Assembly: GCF_002104765.1 (NCBI RefSeq)
Contig: NZ_NCXM01000025.1
Span: 1 to 64,000 of the forward strand
DNA from: Mycolicibacterium vulneris
Lineage (GTDB): Bacteria; Actinomycetota; Actinomycetes; Mycobacteriales; Mycobacteriaceae
Direction: 5' to 3'
DNA length: 64,000 nucleotides
The notes below the pieces were generated by a model that was not told the DNA's origin, made no database searches, and saw only the letters and a program-made list of their open reading frames with translations. The translations under genes and the position numbers were made by a program. Shown one piece after another: positions 52,157 to 60,369 of the stretch (position 1 is the stretch's first letter; each line of letters starts with the position of its first letter).

Positions 52157-52648
52157 TCAACCCGCTTGCGCAGACCTTCTGCGAACGCCCTCGGCTCGTT
52201 CAAAATCGTGGCTGTCAGGCCGCTCCAGGTTGATGCCGCCGATCAACCCGAATGGCCCCAGCGTGTCGAACCCGCGGCACGAATACGAACCGATTACCTC
52301 AAACCCCTTGGCTTCGAGCCGTTTCCGAAGCGGCTTGTGGTAGCTCAGGAGTGGAACTTCACGGGCGCCGCTGGTGAAGTATGTGAACGCACGGGTGTGG
52401 TCAACGGCCGGTAAGTGGCGGATCAGGTTCCGAAGCCGAGGGTCCACACTCATGTAATAGATGCCAGAGCCGAAACCGATGAGGTCGTACTCGCCCAGCG
52501 TGGCGGGATCAACGGCCTCGGGCGCGACGACCTCGGCGTCGAGCACCTCGGCCATCCGATCGGCCACCAGGCGGGTATTGCCGTGCGACTTGGAAGTGCA
52601 GATGATGAGCGACTTTATTGCTCTACCCCTTTCGGCGAACCATCCCAT
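52157..52648 (-). CDS. Flavodoxin-domain protein
   Basis: A 163-residue flavodoxin-like protein with the FMN phosphate loop TSKSHGNTRLVADRMAEVL and the conserved YDLIGFGSGIYY strand, then PSYSCRGFDT-like features near residue 130 (SYSCRGFDTLG). It may transfer electrons in anaerobic metabolism or act as a quinone/FMN reductase. The ATG at 52648 gives ten residues before the first strand. A candidate DosR box (52699) and a perfect 8-base hairpin (52723) lie upstream. Confidence 0.82.
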   Translation of the reverse strand: MGWFAERGRAIKSLIICTSKSHGNTRLVADRMAEVLDAEVVAPEAVDPATLGEYDLIGFGSGIYYMSVDPRLRNLIRHLPAVDHTRAFTYFTSGAREVPLLSYHKPLRKRLEAKGFEVIGSYSCRGFDTLGPFGLIGGINLERPDSHDFERAEGVRRRSAQAG

Positions 52649-52698
52649 GCTGCGTGGCTCGTACGTCGCCAGATAAGGGCGCAAAGGCATAAGGGGCA

Positions 52699-52712
52699 GA
52701 GGCTTTCGTCAC
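52699..52712. promoter_or_regulatory. Candidate DosR box before the flavodoxin gene
   Basis: GAGGCTTTCGTCAC matches at 10 of 14 positions, 51 bases before the flavodoxin start. Confidence 0.5.
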
Positions 52713-52722
52713 ACGTAGTGAT

Positions 52723-52741
52723 CTTCCGTAGCGTACGGAAG
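52723..52741. other. Perfect inverted repeat between flavodoxin and fadD
   Basis: CTTCCGTA-GCG-TACGGAAG: 8-base perfect arms and a 3-base loop in the divergent promoter region. It could be an operator for a separate regulator or an RNA hairpin in a leader. Confidence 0.45.
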
Positions 52742-52868
52742 CACGGCCGGGGCAAGGCCGCGCAGGAGGGACGTTCGCCGACTTCGGCGTGACATTCGCC
52801 TCTACTGGCGGCGGTCACCAAGGACTGCACTGACGGTATTCACATTGGCACCATTTTGGGTTGGCACC

Positions 52869-54737
52869 ATGAAAGCATCACGCGTTCCCGCCGAGAGTCC
52901 CGACTTCGCCAAGATCGAGAATCGCCCACCGTCGGTGGCGCACATGTTCCTCAACCGGGTCGCTGCCAGTCCGCACAGTGAGGCGTTTCGATATCCACAA
53001 GACCACACCTGGGAGAGCGTGACGTGGCAGCAGGTCGGCGAACGAGTCTGCAATGTCGCCGGCGGTCTGATCTCGTTGGGCATCGCACCAGAGGATCGAG
53101 TCGCGCTTGTGTCGTCAACGCGCTATGAATGGGTGCTCACCGATTTTGCCGTGATGTGCGCCGGCGCGGCGACCACCACGGTGTATCCGACGACAAACGA
53201 CCGCGACACCGCCTACATCCTCGCCAACTCGGGAAGCAGAGTGGTGATCGTCGAGAATCGCAGTCAGCTCGACAAACTGCTCACCCACCGGGCTGAACTG
53301 CCGGTTGTGGGCAAGGTGGTGATCATCGACGGGAATGGTGACGGCGACTGGGTGATCACTCTCGGTGAGCTCGAACAACTCGGAAAGCAATTGCTCGCCG
53401 ACTCACCCGACGCCGTCACCAAGCGCGTCGCGGCCATCGGACCCGATCAGCTCGCCAGCTTGATCTACACCTCCGGCACCACCGGGCGCCCAAAAGGCGT
53501 GCGGTTGAACCATGGCGCATGGACGTACACCGCGGCGGCCATCGACGCACTCGACATCCTCGGCCCCGACGATCTGAACTTTCTATGGCTGCCGTTGGCG
53601 CACGCATTCGGCAAGGTGATGCTGGCGCTGCCGCTGCAGATCGGGTTCCCCACCGCTATTGATGGCCGGGTGGAGAGGATCATCGATAACCTCGCGGCGT
53701 TACATCCCACCATCATGGGCGCCGCACCACGCATCTTCGAGAAGGCCCACGCCCGCGTCCAGGAGATGGTCGCCGAGCAGGGCCGGTTCCGCAGGAAGGT
53801 GTTCGACTGGTCGATCGCAGTCGGGTTGAAGGTGTCGGCCGCCCGGCAGGCCGGGAAGAAGCCCTCGCTGACGTCGTCGCTGGCCTACAAGGTGGCCGAC
53901 CGGATGGTCTTTTCGACTATCCGGCAGCGGTTCGGTGGCCGGCTGCGGTTCTTCGTCTCCGCTGCCGCCGCCCTCGACCGTGACGTAGCGCAGTGGTTCG
54001 ACGCCATCGGCATTGTCGTGCTCGAGGGCTACGGTCTCACCGAGACCGCCGCCGCGTCATTCATCAACCGCCCCGGCGCCTACCGATTCGGAACGGTTGG
54101 CTGGCCGTTCCCTGCCACCGAGGCCAAGATCGCCGATGACGGTGAAATCTTGCTCAAGGGACCAGGTTTGATGACCGCCTACCACGATCTGCCCGACGCC
54201 ACCGCCGAGGCGCTCGCCCCGGGCGGTTGGTTCCGCACCGGCGACGTCGGGGAAATCGACGCCGATGGCTTCCTGCGAATCACCGACCGAAAAAAGGACA
54301 TGTTCAAGACCTCGCAAGGCAAGTACGTGGCGCCATCGGCGATCGACGCGAGATTCAAGGGCATCTGTCCGTATGTGAGCGAGCTCCTGGTCTACGGGGA
54401 GGCGCGGCCGTACTGTGTGGCGCTGGTAGGTCTCGACGCCGAAGCGATTACCACCTGGGCAGCCAAGAACGGCATGGCGAACAAGCCCTTCGCCGAGATC
54501 GCCCGCGACCAAAAGACTCACGACATGATCGCTGGATACCTCGCCGCGCTGAACACTCAACTGAACCGCTGGGAACAGATCAAAAACTTCACGATCGCCG
54601 AGCGCGAACTCTCTGTCGAAGCCGGCGACCTGACGCCGAGTATGAAGCTGCGCCGCAAAGCGGTCATCGAAGAGTTCGCCGACCGACTATCGGCCTTGTA
54701 TGCCTCACGCAACGAAAACTCATCAATAGCAATATGA
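52869..54737 (+). CDS. Long-chain fatty acyl-CoA ligase, FadD15-like
   Basis: A 622-residue AMP-forming ligase that activates long-chain fatty acids to acyl-CoA. It shows SLIYTSGTTGRPKGVRL (ATP site), GYGLTETAAA, the adenylate hinge TDRKKDMFKTSQGKYVAPSAI and a C-terminal lysine region (PSMKLRRKAVIEEF). This is the membrane-associated FadD15/FAA type. The ATG at 52869 is preferred; a TTG at 52845 is possible, and no clear ribosome binding site is visible. It would supply acyl-CoA to the nearby WS/DGATs. Confidence 0.9.
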   Translation: MKASRVPAESPDFAKIENRPPSVAHMFLNRVAASPHSEAFRYPQDHTWESVTWQQVGERVCNVAGGLISLGIAPEDRVALVSSTRYEWVLTDFAVMCAGAATTTVYPTTNDRDTAYILANSGSRVVIVENRSQLDKLLTHRAELPVVGKVVIIDGNGDGDWVITLGELEQLGKQLLADSPDAVTKRVAAIGPDQLASLIYTSGTTGRPKGVRLNHGAWTYTAAAIDALDILGPDDLNFLWLPLAHAFGKVMLALPLQIGFPTAIDGRVERIIDNLAALHPTIMGAAPRIFEKAHARVQEMVAEQGRFRRKVFDWSIAVGLKVSAARQAGKKPSLTSSLAYKVADRMVFSTIRQRFGGRLRFFVSAAAALDRDVAQWFDAIGIVVLEGYGLTETAAASFINRPGAYRFGTVGWPFPATEAKIADDGEILLKGPGLMTAYHDLPDATAEALAPGGWFRTGDVGEIDADGFLRITDRKKDMFKTSQGKYVAPSAIDARFKGICPYVSELLVYGEARPYCVALVGLDAEAITTWAAKNGMANKPFAEIARDQKTHDMIAGYLAALNTQLNRWEQIKNFTIAERELSVEAGDLTPSMKLRRKAVIEEFADRLSALYASRNENSSIAI

Positions 54738-54749
54738 GTCAAGCAGCGA

Positions 54750-54802
54750 CGCCGCTCGCGATCAAGAGCGGCGGTTGGCCCCGGGCAGGGACCAACCGCC
54801 GC
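54750..54802. terminator. Two overlapping hairpins between convergent genes
   Basis: Hairpin 1 pairs 54750-54757 with 54766-54773; hairpin 2 pairs 54768-54778 with 54792-54802 (11 perfect pairs). The arms share bases 54768-54773, so only one can form at a time. Most likely a bidirectional terminator for fadD and the DUF1876 gene. Confidence 0.6.
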
Positions 54803-54833
54803 AGAATCACGTCCTAGTTGTCAGCATCCGCCT

Positions 54834-55118
54834 TCAGTGGCGCAGGCCGGTGACCGGCTCGTGAGTGCTGGCTTGAATATCGGCTGATGTCATGGCGAAC
54901 AACTGATCGGCCAGATCTGACAGAGCCCGGGCTACGGCGAGTTCGTCGCCAATCCGGGTCACCGGTTCGTCAGCAGGATCGAGCCGTGCCAACCCTATTC
55001 CAACAAGATCTGTTCCCGCCCAAGGTATCCGGGCCTTAGCGCGAGTTCGTTCCTCGCTGCGTTCTTCGATCAGCACGTCGATCTGATAGGACTTGGTGCC
55101 GCGGTCGTCAGCCCTCAT
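54834..55118 (-). CDS. DUF1876 protein (Rv1738/Rv2632c-like)
   Basis: A 94-residue protein with the family pattern (T)RAKARIPWAGTDLVGIGLARLDPAD and IGDELAVARALSDLADQL, matching Rv1738 and Rv2632c. Rv1738 is among the most strongly DosR-induced genes and is structurally similar to ribosome hibernation factors, so a role in translational dormancy is plausible. It is 29 bases downstream of the DUF1918 gene and probably cotranscribed. Confidence 0.92.
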   Translation of the reverse strand: MRADDRGTKSYQIDVLIEERSEERTRAKARIPWAGTDLVGIGLARLDPADEPVTRIGDELAVARALSDLADQLFAMTSADIQASTHEPVTGLRH

Positions 55119-55147
55119 TCGAATCTCCTTTCAATGGCTCATGTGCT

Positions 55148-55420
55148 CTAGTCGGCGAACCTGTGCTTGTGGGAGAAGGCCGACTGGATGGCCTCGAAAC
55201 GATCTTGCGCGCGTTTGTCTGCGTCCGCCTGTTCCGCGGCCGTCACCACGATGGCGTCCGGGCCCGGGAAGACGGTCGACTCGTGGTCGTTGGCGAGCCA
55301 CCGCACCACATACGGTGGTGCACCATCTGGAGCGTGAACTTCGGTGATGAGTCCTCGCTGGTCGTGTTGCTCGATCCTGGTGCCTTTGATCACCAGCCAG
55401 TCACCGACTTTCGCCTTCAT
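55148..55420 (-). CDS. DUF1918 protein (Rv0569/Rv2302-like)
   Basis: A 90-residue protein beginning MKAKVGDWLVIKG and containing RGLITEVHAPDGAPPYVVRWL and a HESTVFPGPDA segment, an SH3-like barrel family. Rv0569 is DosR-regulated. A weak DosR box (55512) lies 92 bases upstream. Function unknown; nucleic-acid or small-ligand binding has been suggested for the fold. Confidence 0.92.
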   Translation of the reverse strand: MKAKVGDWLVIKGTRIEQHDQRGLITEVHAPDGAPPYVVRWLANDHESTVFPGPDAIVVTAAEQADADKRAQDRFEAIQSAFSHKHRFAD

Positions 55421-55511
55421 GAGCTGCTCCTTCCTGCTGGGTTTCTCTGCTGGAGTCAGCGTGTACGTTCGTGGCCGGGTGGCGAAAGGGGTATCACGTC
55501 ACCACCTTGGA

Positions 55512-55525
55512 TGGCCACAAGTCCT
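55512..55525. promoter_or_regulatory. Weak DosR-like box before the DUF1918 gene
   Basis: TGGCCACAAGTCCT matches at 9 of 14 positions, with an intact AAGTCC right half, 92 bases before the start at 55420. Confidence 0.4.
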
Positions 55526-55550
55526 TATGACACTAAAAGTTTCGGCCGGG

Positions 55551-55934
55551 TCAGGAGGACGGTCCGGTGCCGGCGGCCCACGTTTTGGCCTGTTCTAGCT
55601 CGTCGAGTCCGAACACAGCAACTTCACCGGGGAGCATCCACGCCAGGGCGTGCAAGGTACGCGCGACCCACTCTTTGTCGGATACGACGGCGATTCGCCG
55701 GAATGCCGAATGGTGCGGCAAAACGGTGCCCAAGCCCAGCTTGACGTCCTCGACGAAGCCACCGGGGCCGAAACCCTCGTAATCGGAGTCGATGACCTCC
55801 ACGATCCTGACTTCGCCGGCGTTCAGCATCTCCTCAATGGCGGGTCTGGCCTCACGCAGTTCATCACCGCGCAGCCGGCCCGATATGCGGATACCGATCA
55901 CCCCCTGCGGCATGTCTGGCAAAAATTCGATCAT
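55551..55934 (-). CDS. SpoIIAA-like STAS-family protein
   Basis: A 127-residue protein of the SpoIIAA-like (DUF3478) group: IGIRISGRLRGDELREARPAIEEML, then VEVIDSDYEGFGPGGFVEDVKLGL and RIAVVSDKEWVARTLHALAWMLPGEVAVF. STAS-like domains bind partners or lipids rather than catalyse. Two DosR boxes lie upstream, 55 and 96 bases before the ATG, so strong hypoxic induction is expected. Confidence 0.82.
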   Translation of the reverse strand: MIEFLPDMPQGVIGIRISGRLRGDELREARPAIEEMLNAGEVRIVEVIDSDYEGFGPGGFVEDVKLGLGTVLPHHSAFRRIAVVSDKEWVARTLHALAWMLPGEVAVFGLDELEQAKTWAAGTGPSS

Positions 55935-56365
55935 CGAATCCTCCTTCGCTACGCGCGTAACTCTGTATGCGCCCCCAACGACCGGCTAGTGCCCTAGGTC
56001 ACCAAACCGAACGGAGGTCCTCTGCGCTCGGGACTTCGGTCCCTATCAACCGTTCCGGTGAACCGCTCAAATGAATGGTGTGACTGCGACACTTCCGGAC
56101 CGAAGGGACATGCTGTGGAGGCTTTCTCACGCCACCCGGTTCATTTCATCGCCGTTGCGGCCGTTGCTAGCACCTGCATGCGGGAGGAGCGATCTAGGGT
56201 GACATCGGTTGTCGGAGGGCAGGTAATCGTCCTCGCGTCGCATCCCACCTGGATTTCGGCGCAGCGGCGCGCGGCCGAGCGCCTGGCGGCAATAAACCGT
56301 CATCCGTCATCGTTGGGCAAGCGTTGTGCGCAGGACGAGCTCGGCCGGTCCGGGCGGTGAGTGAA
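55935..56365. other. Regulatory and poorly coding stretch before the serine protease gene
   Basis: The left 120 bases hold two DosR boxes. A 100-codon frame at 56058-56360 ends TGA overlapping a GTG of the protease frame, but its sequence has no family resemblance, so it is left unannotated. Promoters for both flanking genes are probably here. Confidence 0.5.
55989..56043. promoter_or_regulatory. Pair of DosR boxes before the SpoIIAA-like gene
   Basis: GTGCCCTAGGTCAC (55989-56002, 9 of 14) and GGGACTTCGGTCCC (56030-56043, 12 of 14), 41 bp apart, about four helical turns. The second is one of the best boxes in the window. Confidence 0.78.
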
Positions 56366-57859
56366 ATGACGGCTTGCCCCGCAGCCCACGACGTATCACA
56401 TCCCCGTTGGTTTCGAGGGTTGGTGGTCCTCTTAGCGGCCGTACTGATGCTGCTGGCTGAGCCGCCGGGCTCGGCATTCGCCGATAACGAACGTCAGCAA
56501 GCCAAACCGGAGGAACGGGCGGCCGACCTGATACGGCCATCGGTTATGTACCTCGCCGGCGAAGGCTACGGCCTGGTGCGCCTGGCCAACGGCGAGGTTC
56601 TGTCTCAATTCGGACGCGGGTCCAGCATGCCTTTCCTGGCCACCTGGAACTGCACGGCTTTCGTCGTCAATCCCGACGGATGGGTGGCGACGGCAGGTCA
56701 TTGCGTGGACCCGGCGAGCGCCAAGCTGCTCATCCTCAAGCGGGCCGCTACCGAGTACCGAAATCAGTACCCGGATGCTGCGGAGTCGCGCGAGCCCTCC
56801 GAGACCCTCGACTGGCTCCAAAAGAACGCGATAGTGGAAGGTGACGCTCCAGGGCAGGGTCCGCACGTGAGTTTCAAGGTCATGTCCGGCACCGGGGCCA
56901 AGCTTATCGCGAAGCTGCCTGCCAGCGTCGTCGATTTCCGTCCCCTTGGAGAGGGCGACGTCGCTGTACTCAAGGTAGCCAAGCCCAACCTTCCGTCCTC
57001 CGAACTCGGAGCCGACGCTGACATCGCCATCGGCACGCCCATTCTCGCGGTGGGTTTCCCCGAAAGCACCCAAAACATCACCGGCCCATCGCTGGACCCC
57101 ACCTACAAGAGCGGCACTATCAGCAAGAAGTCGACCGTGGGGCCAAGCCCCGAGTACGAGATCGACGCTGCGATGACGGAAGGCATGAGCGGTGGCCCCA
57201 CAATCGGGCTGAACGGCAAGGTGGTCGGCGTGAACAGCTTCGCCCCCGCCGGCGAAACCCAGCCGTTCAACTTCATCGCACCTGCCGACGAGCTCGCCGC
57301 ACTCTTGGCTGCCCGCGGCGTGAAACCGGCGCTCGGGCCTGCCGACCTGTCTTACCGACGAGGGCTGAGGAACCTCTATTCGGGTCGCTACACCGATGCG
57401 ATCGGCGAATTCGACCAGGCTTTGGCGATGTCGCCCGAGTATCCGGGCCTGGACGATCTCAGGACCAGCGCTGTCAACCTACGCCAGCAGTACGGAGATA
57501 CATCGCCGTTGAGCGGCGCAGTGCTGTGGTGGTACCTGGCCATCAGCATCGTGTCGGTGCTCGCAGTGGGCGCCGGGCTGACTTCGATGATGCTCAAGAT
57601 GCATTCCCATCCCGTTCGTTCCAGCGCTAAATCGACTGGCGCACGGTCGTTTACATCCGCACAGGAGACATCGGTGAAAGACACTGCCGGCGACACCAGC
57701 GGCGTACAGTCGCTTCGTCTGATACCGAGCCAGTCCGACGCCAACGAACCTCACTTTTGCGCGCATTGCGGTGCGGAGCATCACCCCGCCGAACGATTCT
57801 GCCCGAACTGCGGCCAGCAGGTAGAACGTCCAAAAGCCAACGGCGGTATCAGCTCATAG
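56366..57859 (+). CDS. Membrane-anchored trypsin-like serine protease with zinc-ribbon tail
   Basis: A 497-residue protein. A signal/anchor segment (about residues 16-37) precedes an extracytoplasmic trypsin-like domain with a full triad: His112 (TAGHC), Asp198 (GDVAVL) and Ser275 (GMSGGP). A short helical repeat region follows (LSYRRGLRNLYSGRYTDAIGEFDQALAMSPEY, one TPR-like unit), then a second membrane helix near 390-412 and a cytosolic tail ending in a CAHCG-CPNCG zinc ribbon. The ATG at 56366 is used; a GTG at 56357 is possible. The design suggests a stress sensor that signals across the membrane. Confidence 0.85.
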   Translation: MTACPAAHDVSHPRWFRGLVVLLAAVLMLLAEPPGSAFADNERQQAKPEERAADLIRPSVMYLAGEGYGLVRLANGEVLSQFGRGSSMPFLATWNCTAFVVNPDGWVATAGHCVDPASAKLLILKRAATEYRNQYPDAAESREPSETLDWLQKNAIVEGDAPGQGPHVSFKVMSGTGAKLIAKLPASVVDFRPLGEGDVAVLKVAKPNLPSSELGADADIAIGTPILAVGFPESTQNITGPSLDPTYKSGTISKKSTVGPSPEYEIDAAMTEGMSGGPTIGLNGKVVGVNSFAPAGETQPFNFIAPADELAALLAARGVKPALGPADLSYRRGLRNLYSGRYTDAIGEFDQALAMSPEYPGLDDLRTSAVNLRQQYGDTSPLSGAVLWWYLAISIVSVLAVGAGLTSMMLKMHSHPVRSSAKSTGARSFTSAQETSVKDTAGDTSGVQSLRLIPSQSDANEPHFCAHCGAEHHPAERFCPNCGQQVERPKANGGISS

Positions 57860-58325
57860 GCGGGGCCCGGTTGATCTCGGCTATGACCATATCGACCACC
57901 ATGGGCACGGCAGCTGCGACAGGCGGGCTCAGACCGATGCCGTGATCGGTATCCGGCACCTCGATCGTGAACATCACAAGCTCATCGGGAACCCGCCCAA
58001 GCGCTTGACCCAGTGCATGGGCGCGGCCGATATCGATACTGTGCGAATGCAATCCGTCGGATTGAGTAGCCACATCAGTCAGATCGCAGCGACGTATTCG
58101 CCCGGGATTCGGCGGGTTAGCGATCGCGGCGTCGATGATCACCGCCAGTGAAGCGCCCGCCCACGCCTCGAGCAGACTCATTGGATCCGCGATACCGGTC
58201 TTCACAACGACGTTCGGAATCGCTCGGACATCGACTGCCGCCGCAGCGGCAAGTCCTGCGCCGTCATCGCGCCGGTAGCCGTTTCCGATGCCGATGACGA
58301 CGATTCCACCGATCGCGCCCGTCAC
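57849..58325 (-). CDS. [NiFe] hydrogenase maturation protease
   Basis: A 158-residue HycI/HybD-type endopeptidase that removes the C-terminal peptide of the hydrogenase large subunit after nickel insertion. It shows IGIGNGYRRDDGAGLA at the N-terminus, with the Asp in the DDG motif as the nickel-sensing residue, then a DAA strand and the typical SHSIDI histidine segment. The GTG at 58325 overlaps the stop of the large-subunit gene, so it is the last gene of the hydrogenase operon. Its 3' end overlaps the convergent protease gene by 11 bases. Confidence 0.9.
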   Translation of the reverse strand: MTGAIGGIVVIGIGNGYRRDDGAGLAAAAAVDVRAIPNVVVKTGIADPMSLLEAWAGASLAVIIDAAIANPPNPGRIRRCDLTDVATQSDGLHSHSIDIGRAHALGQALGRVPDELVMFTIEVPDTDHGIGLSPPVAAAVPMVVDMVIAEINRAPPMS

Positions 58326-59614
58326 TCTCGATTCACCGTCAGCCGTAGGAAGTGTGCCGAGCACGAGATGCACGGGTCGTAACTGCGAATCATCTTTTCG
58401 CACAGGGTGGTCAGCGCGTCATCATCGAGAGACAGATTGTCCGTGACGACGCGGGCCAGGTCCGCCTCGATGGCCGCCTGATTTTGGGAGGTGGGTGGAA
58501 TGATGGTTGCCGACCGTATCAGCCCGGCGTCGTCGATCTGGTAGCGGTGATACAGCAGGCCACGTGGCGCCTCGCTGACGCCGTGTCCTATGCCGGGGCG
58601 GGCCGGAACGTCGACGCACGGGCGCGACGGACGCTCGTATTCGTCGATGATGCGTAATGCCTCTTCGAGCGCATAGACTACTTCTATGGCGCGAACGACG
58701 ATGCTCTGGAATGGGTTTCGACATTCTGCTGACAATCCGGCGTTCGACGCCGCCTGGGCGGCGATGGGCGACAGCGCCGACGAGTTCAATGAATACCGTG
58801 CGAGCGGCCCGGTCAAGTAGCGTTCGCCGTCCAGCGTCGCATGCAACGCGGTCGAGTACGGCACCTGCGCTTCGGCGACGTGGCTGGTGAAATCACCGGC
58901 CGGAAACGCCGGGCCGGCACTGCGTGCGATCAGGCCATTTTCGATGGGATATCGTTCGGTTGCCGTTAGCGCTACGAATTCATGGTCGATCTCGAGGTCG
59001 GGGAACTCGAACCCTGACACCCACTCCACCATTGCCAGTGCGTTGTCCAGCGCCGTACGCAACTGCTCGGCCACCGGTTTGAACTCCAGCTTGGTTGGCA
59101 CGGAATAGAATCCGCCCAGGCGCACATTGACGGGATGGATCGCCCGGCCACCGATAAATTCCATCAGCTGGTTACCGGCCTTCTTCAATGCCAGTCCTCG
59201 TTCGACGGCCGCCGGGTGATCACGAGCCATGCCGATGATGTCGGCGTAGCCGAGGAAGTCCGGTGCGTGCAGCAGGTAGATGTGCAGGGCATGACTGTTG
59301 ATCCATTCGCCGCAATACAGCAGCCGGCGCAACGCGACGAGATCGTCGTCGACCTTGATGCCACAGGCTTCTTCGATCGCATTGCAGGCACTGACCTGAT
59401 AGGCGACCGGGCATATTCCGCAAATTCGGGCGGTCAGGTCCGGGGGCTCCGTGTAAGCCCGGCCGCGCAGGAACGCTTCGAAGAACCTCGGCGGCTCGTA
59501 GATGTTGAGCTGGACGCCCTGAAGCTTGTCCCCCTTGAACGTGATGTGCAGCGCGCCTTCGCCTTCCACCCGGGTGAGCGCGCGCACACCCAGTGTGCGC
59601 GTTTCCGGCGTCAT
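58322..59614 (-). CDS. Group 3b [NiFe] hydrogenase, large (alpha) subunit
   Basis: A 430-residue catalytic subunit. The N-terminal nickel motif is ARICGICPVAYQ, the group 3 form with Tyr-Gln in place of the histidine; the C-terminal motif is DPCISCSAH followed by FLRLTVNRE, the peptide removed by the neighbouring protease. The Ni-Fe centre oxidises H2 or reduces protons. The ATG at 59614 overlaps the small-subunit stop. The operon matches DosR-controlled Hyd3 of M. smegmatis, which uses NAD(P)H to evolve H2 under hypoxia. Confidence 0.93.
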   Translation of the reverse strand: MTPETRTLGVRALTRVEGEGALHITFKGDKLQGVQLNIYEPPRFFEAFLRGRAYTEPPDLTARICGICPVAYQVSACNAIEEACGIKVDDDLVALRRLLYCGEWINSHALHIYLLHAPDFLGYADIIGMARDHPAAVERGLALKKAGNQLMEFIGGRAIHPVNVRLGGFYSVPTKLEFKPVAEQLRTALDNALAMVEWVSGFEFPDLEIDHEFVALTATERYPIENGLIARSAGPAFPAGDFTSHVAEAQVPYSTALHATLDGERYLTGPLARYSLNSSALSPIAAQAASNAGLSAECRNPFQSIVVRAIEVVYALEEALRIIDEYERPSRPCVDVPARPGIGHGVSEAPRGLLYHRYQIDDAGLIRSATIIPPTSQNQAAIEADLARVVTDNLSLDDDALTTLCEKMIRSYDPCISCSAHFLRLTVNRE

Positions 59615-60369
59615 TGCTTGTCTCGCTCCGCGGTGAACGGTGCGACGTTGAATGTGGAGAACACCCGGTCGACGTCCCCCTCGGACATTCCGTCGCGGCG
59701 CAGCAGCGGGATCAGTGTCGCGGTTCTGGGTACCGCCGACGGCCCGAAGCAGCCGTAGCAACCTCGATGATGCCGCGGACACAGGGCTCCGCAGCCGGCG
59801 TGCGTGACCGGCCCGAGGCACGGGATGCCCTCCGCGACCACGACGCACGTCACCCCGCGCAGTTTGCATTCTGTGCACACCGTCTTGGCCGGCAGGCGTG
59901 GTTTGCGCCCGATCAGCAGCGCCGCGAGGGTGTCGAGCAATTGTCCGCGGTCTATCGGACACCCCTGCAGCTGATAGTCAACTTTGACATGCGCCGATGC
60001 CGGCGTTGAGGTGGCCAGCGTATCGATGTACTCGGGTTTGGCGTACACGACGGACGTGAACTCGGCGATGTCGGCGAAGTTGCGCAGCGCCTGCACTCCC
60101 CCGGCCGTTGCGCATGCGCCGATGGTAACCAGCACTTTCGATTGGTCGCGAATCTCGTTGATCCGCTGGGCATCGCTCCGGGTGGTGATCGAACCTTCGA
60201 CCAGTGACACGTCGTACGGCCCGCCGACGACAGCGCTGGACGCTTCGGCGAAGGTGGCGATCTCGACCTGATCGGCCAGGGTGAGCAGTTCGTCCTCGCA
60301 GTCCAGCAGGGTCAGCTGACAACCGTCGCAGGAGGCGAACTTCCACACGGCCAGCGTCGGTCGGCTCAT
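59611..60369 (-). CDS. Group 3b [NiFe] hydrogenase, small (delta) subunit
   Basis: A 252-residue iron-sulfur subunit with ASCDGCQLTLLDCEDELL at the N-terminus for the proximal cluster, GACATAGG, QGCPID and a C-terminal CxxC set (CGALCPRHHRGCYGCFGP) for further clusters. It relays electrons between the large subunit and the beta/gamma module. There is no Tat signal, consistent with a cytosolic enzyme. It starts 1 base before the gamma-subunit stop. Confidence 0.93.
   Translation of the reverse strand: MSRPTLAVWKFASCDGCQLTLLDCEDELLTLADQVEIATFAEASSAVVGGPYDVSLVEGSITTRSDAQRINEIRDQSKVLVTIGACATAGGVQALRNFADIAEFTSVVYAKPEYIDTLATSTPASAHVKVDYQLQGCPIDRGQLLDTLAALLIGRKPRLPAKTVCTECKLRGVTCVVVAEGIPCLGPVTHAGCGALCPRHHRGCYGCFGPSAVPRTATLIPLLRRDGMSEGDVDRVFSTFNVAPFTAERDKQ

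Noticed and set aside
56058..56360. 100-codon frame upstream of the serine protease, with TGA overlapping a GTG
   Set aside because: No recognisable family pattern, composition looks non-coding, and it starts inside the DosR-box promoter region; kept only as a note.
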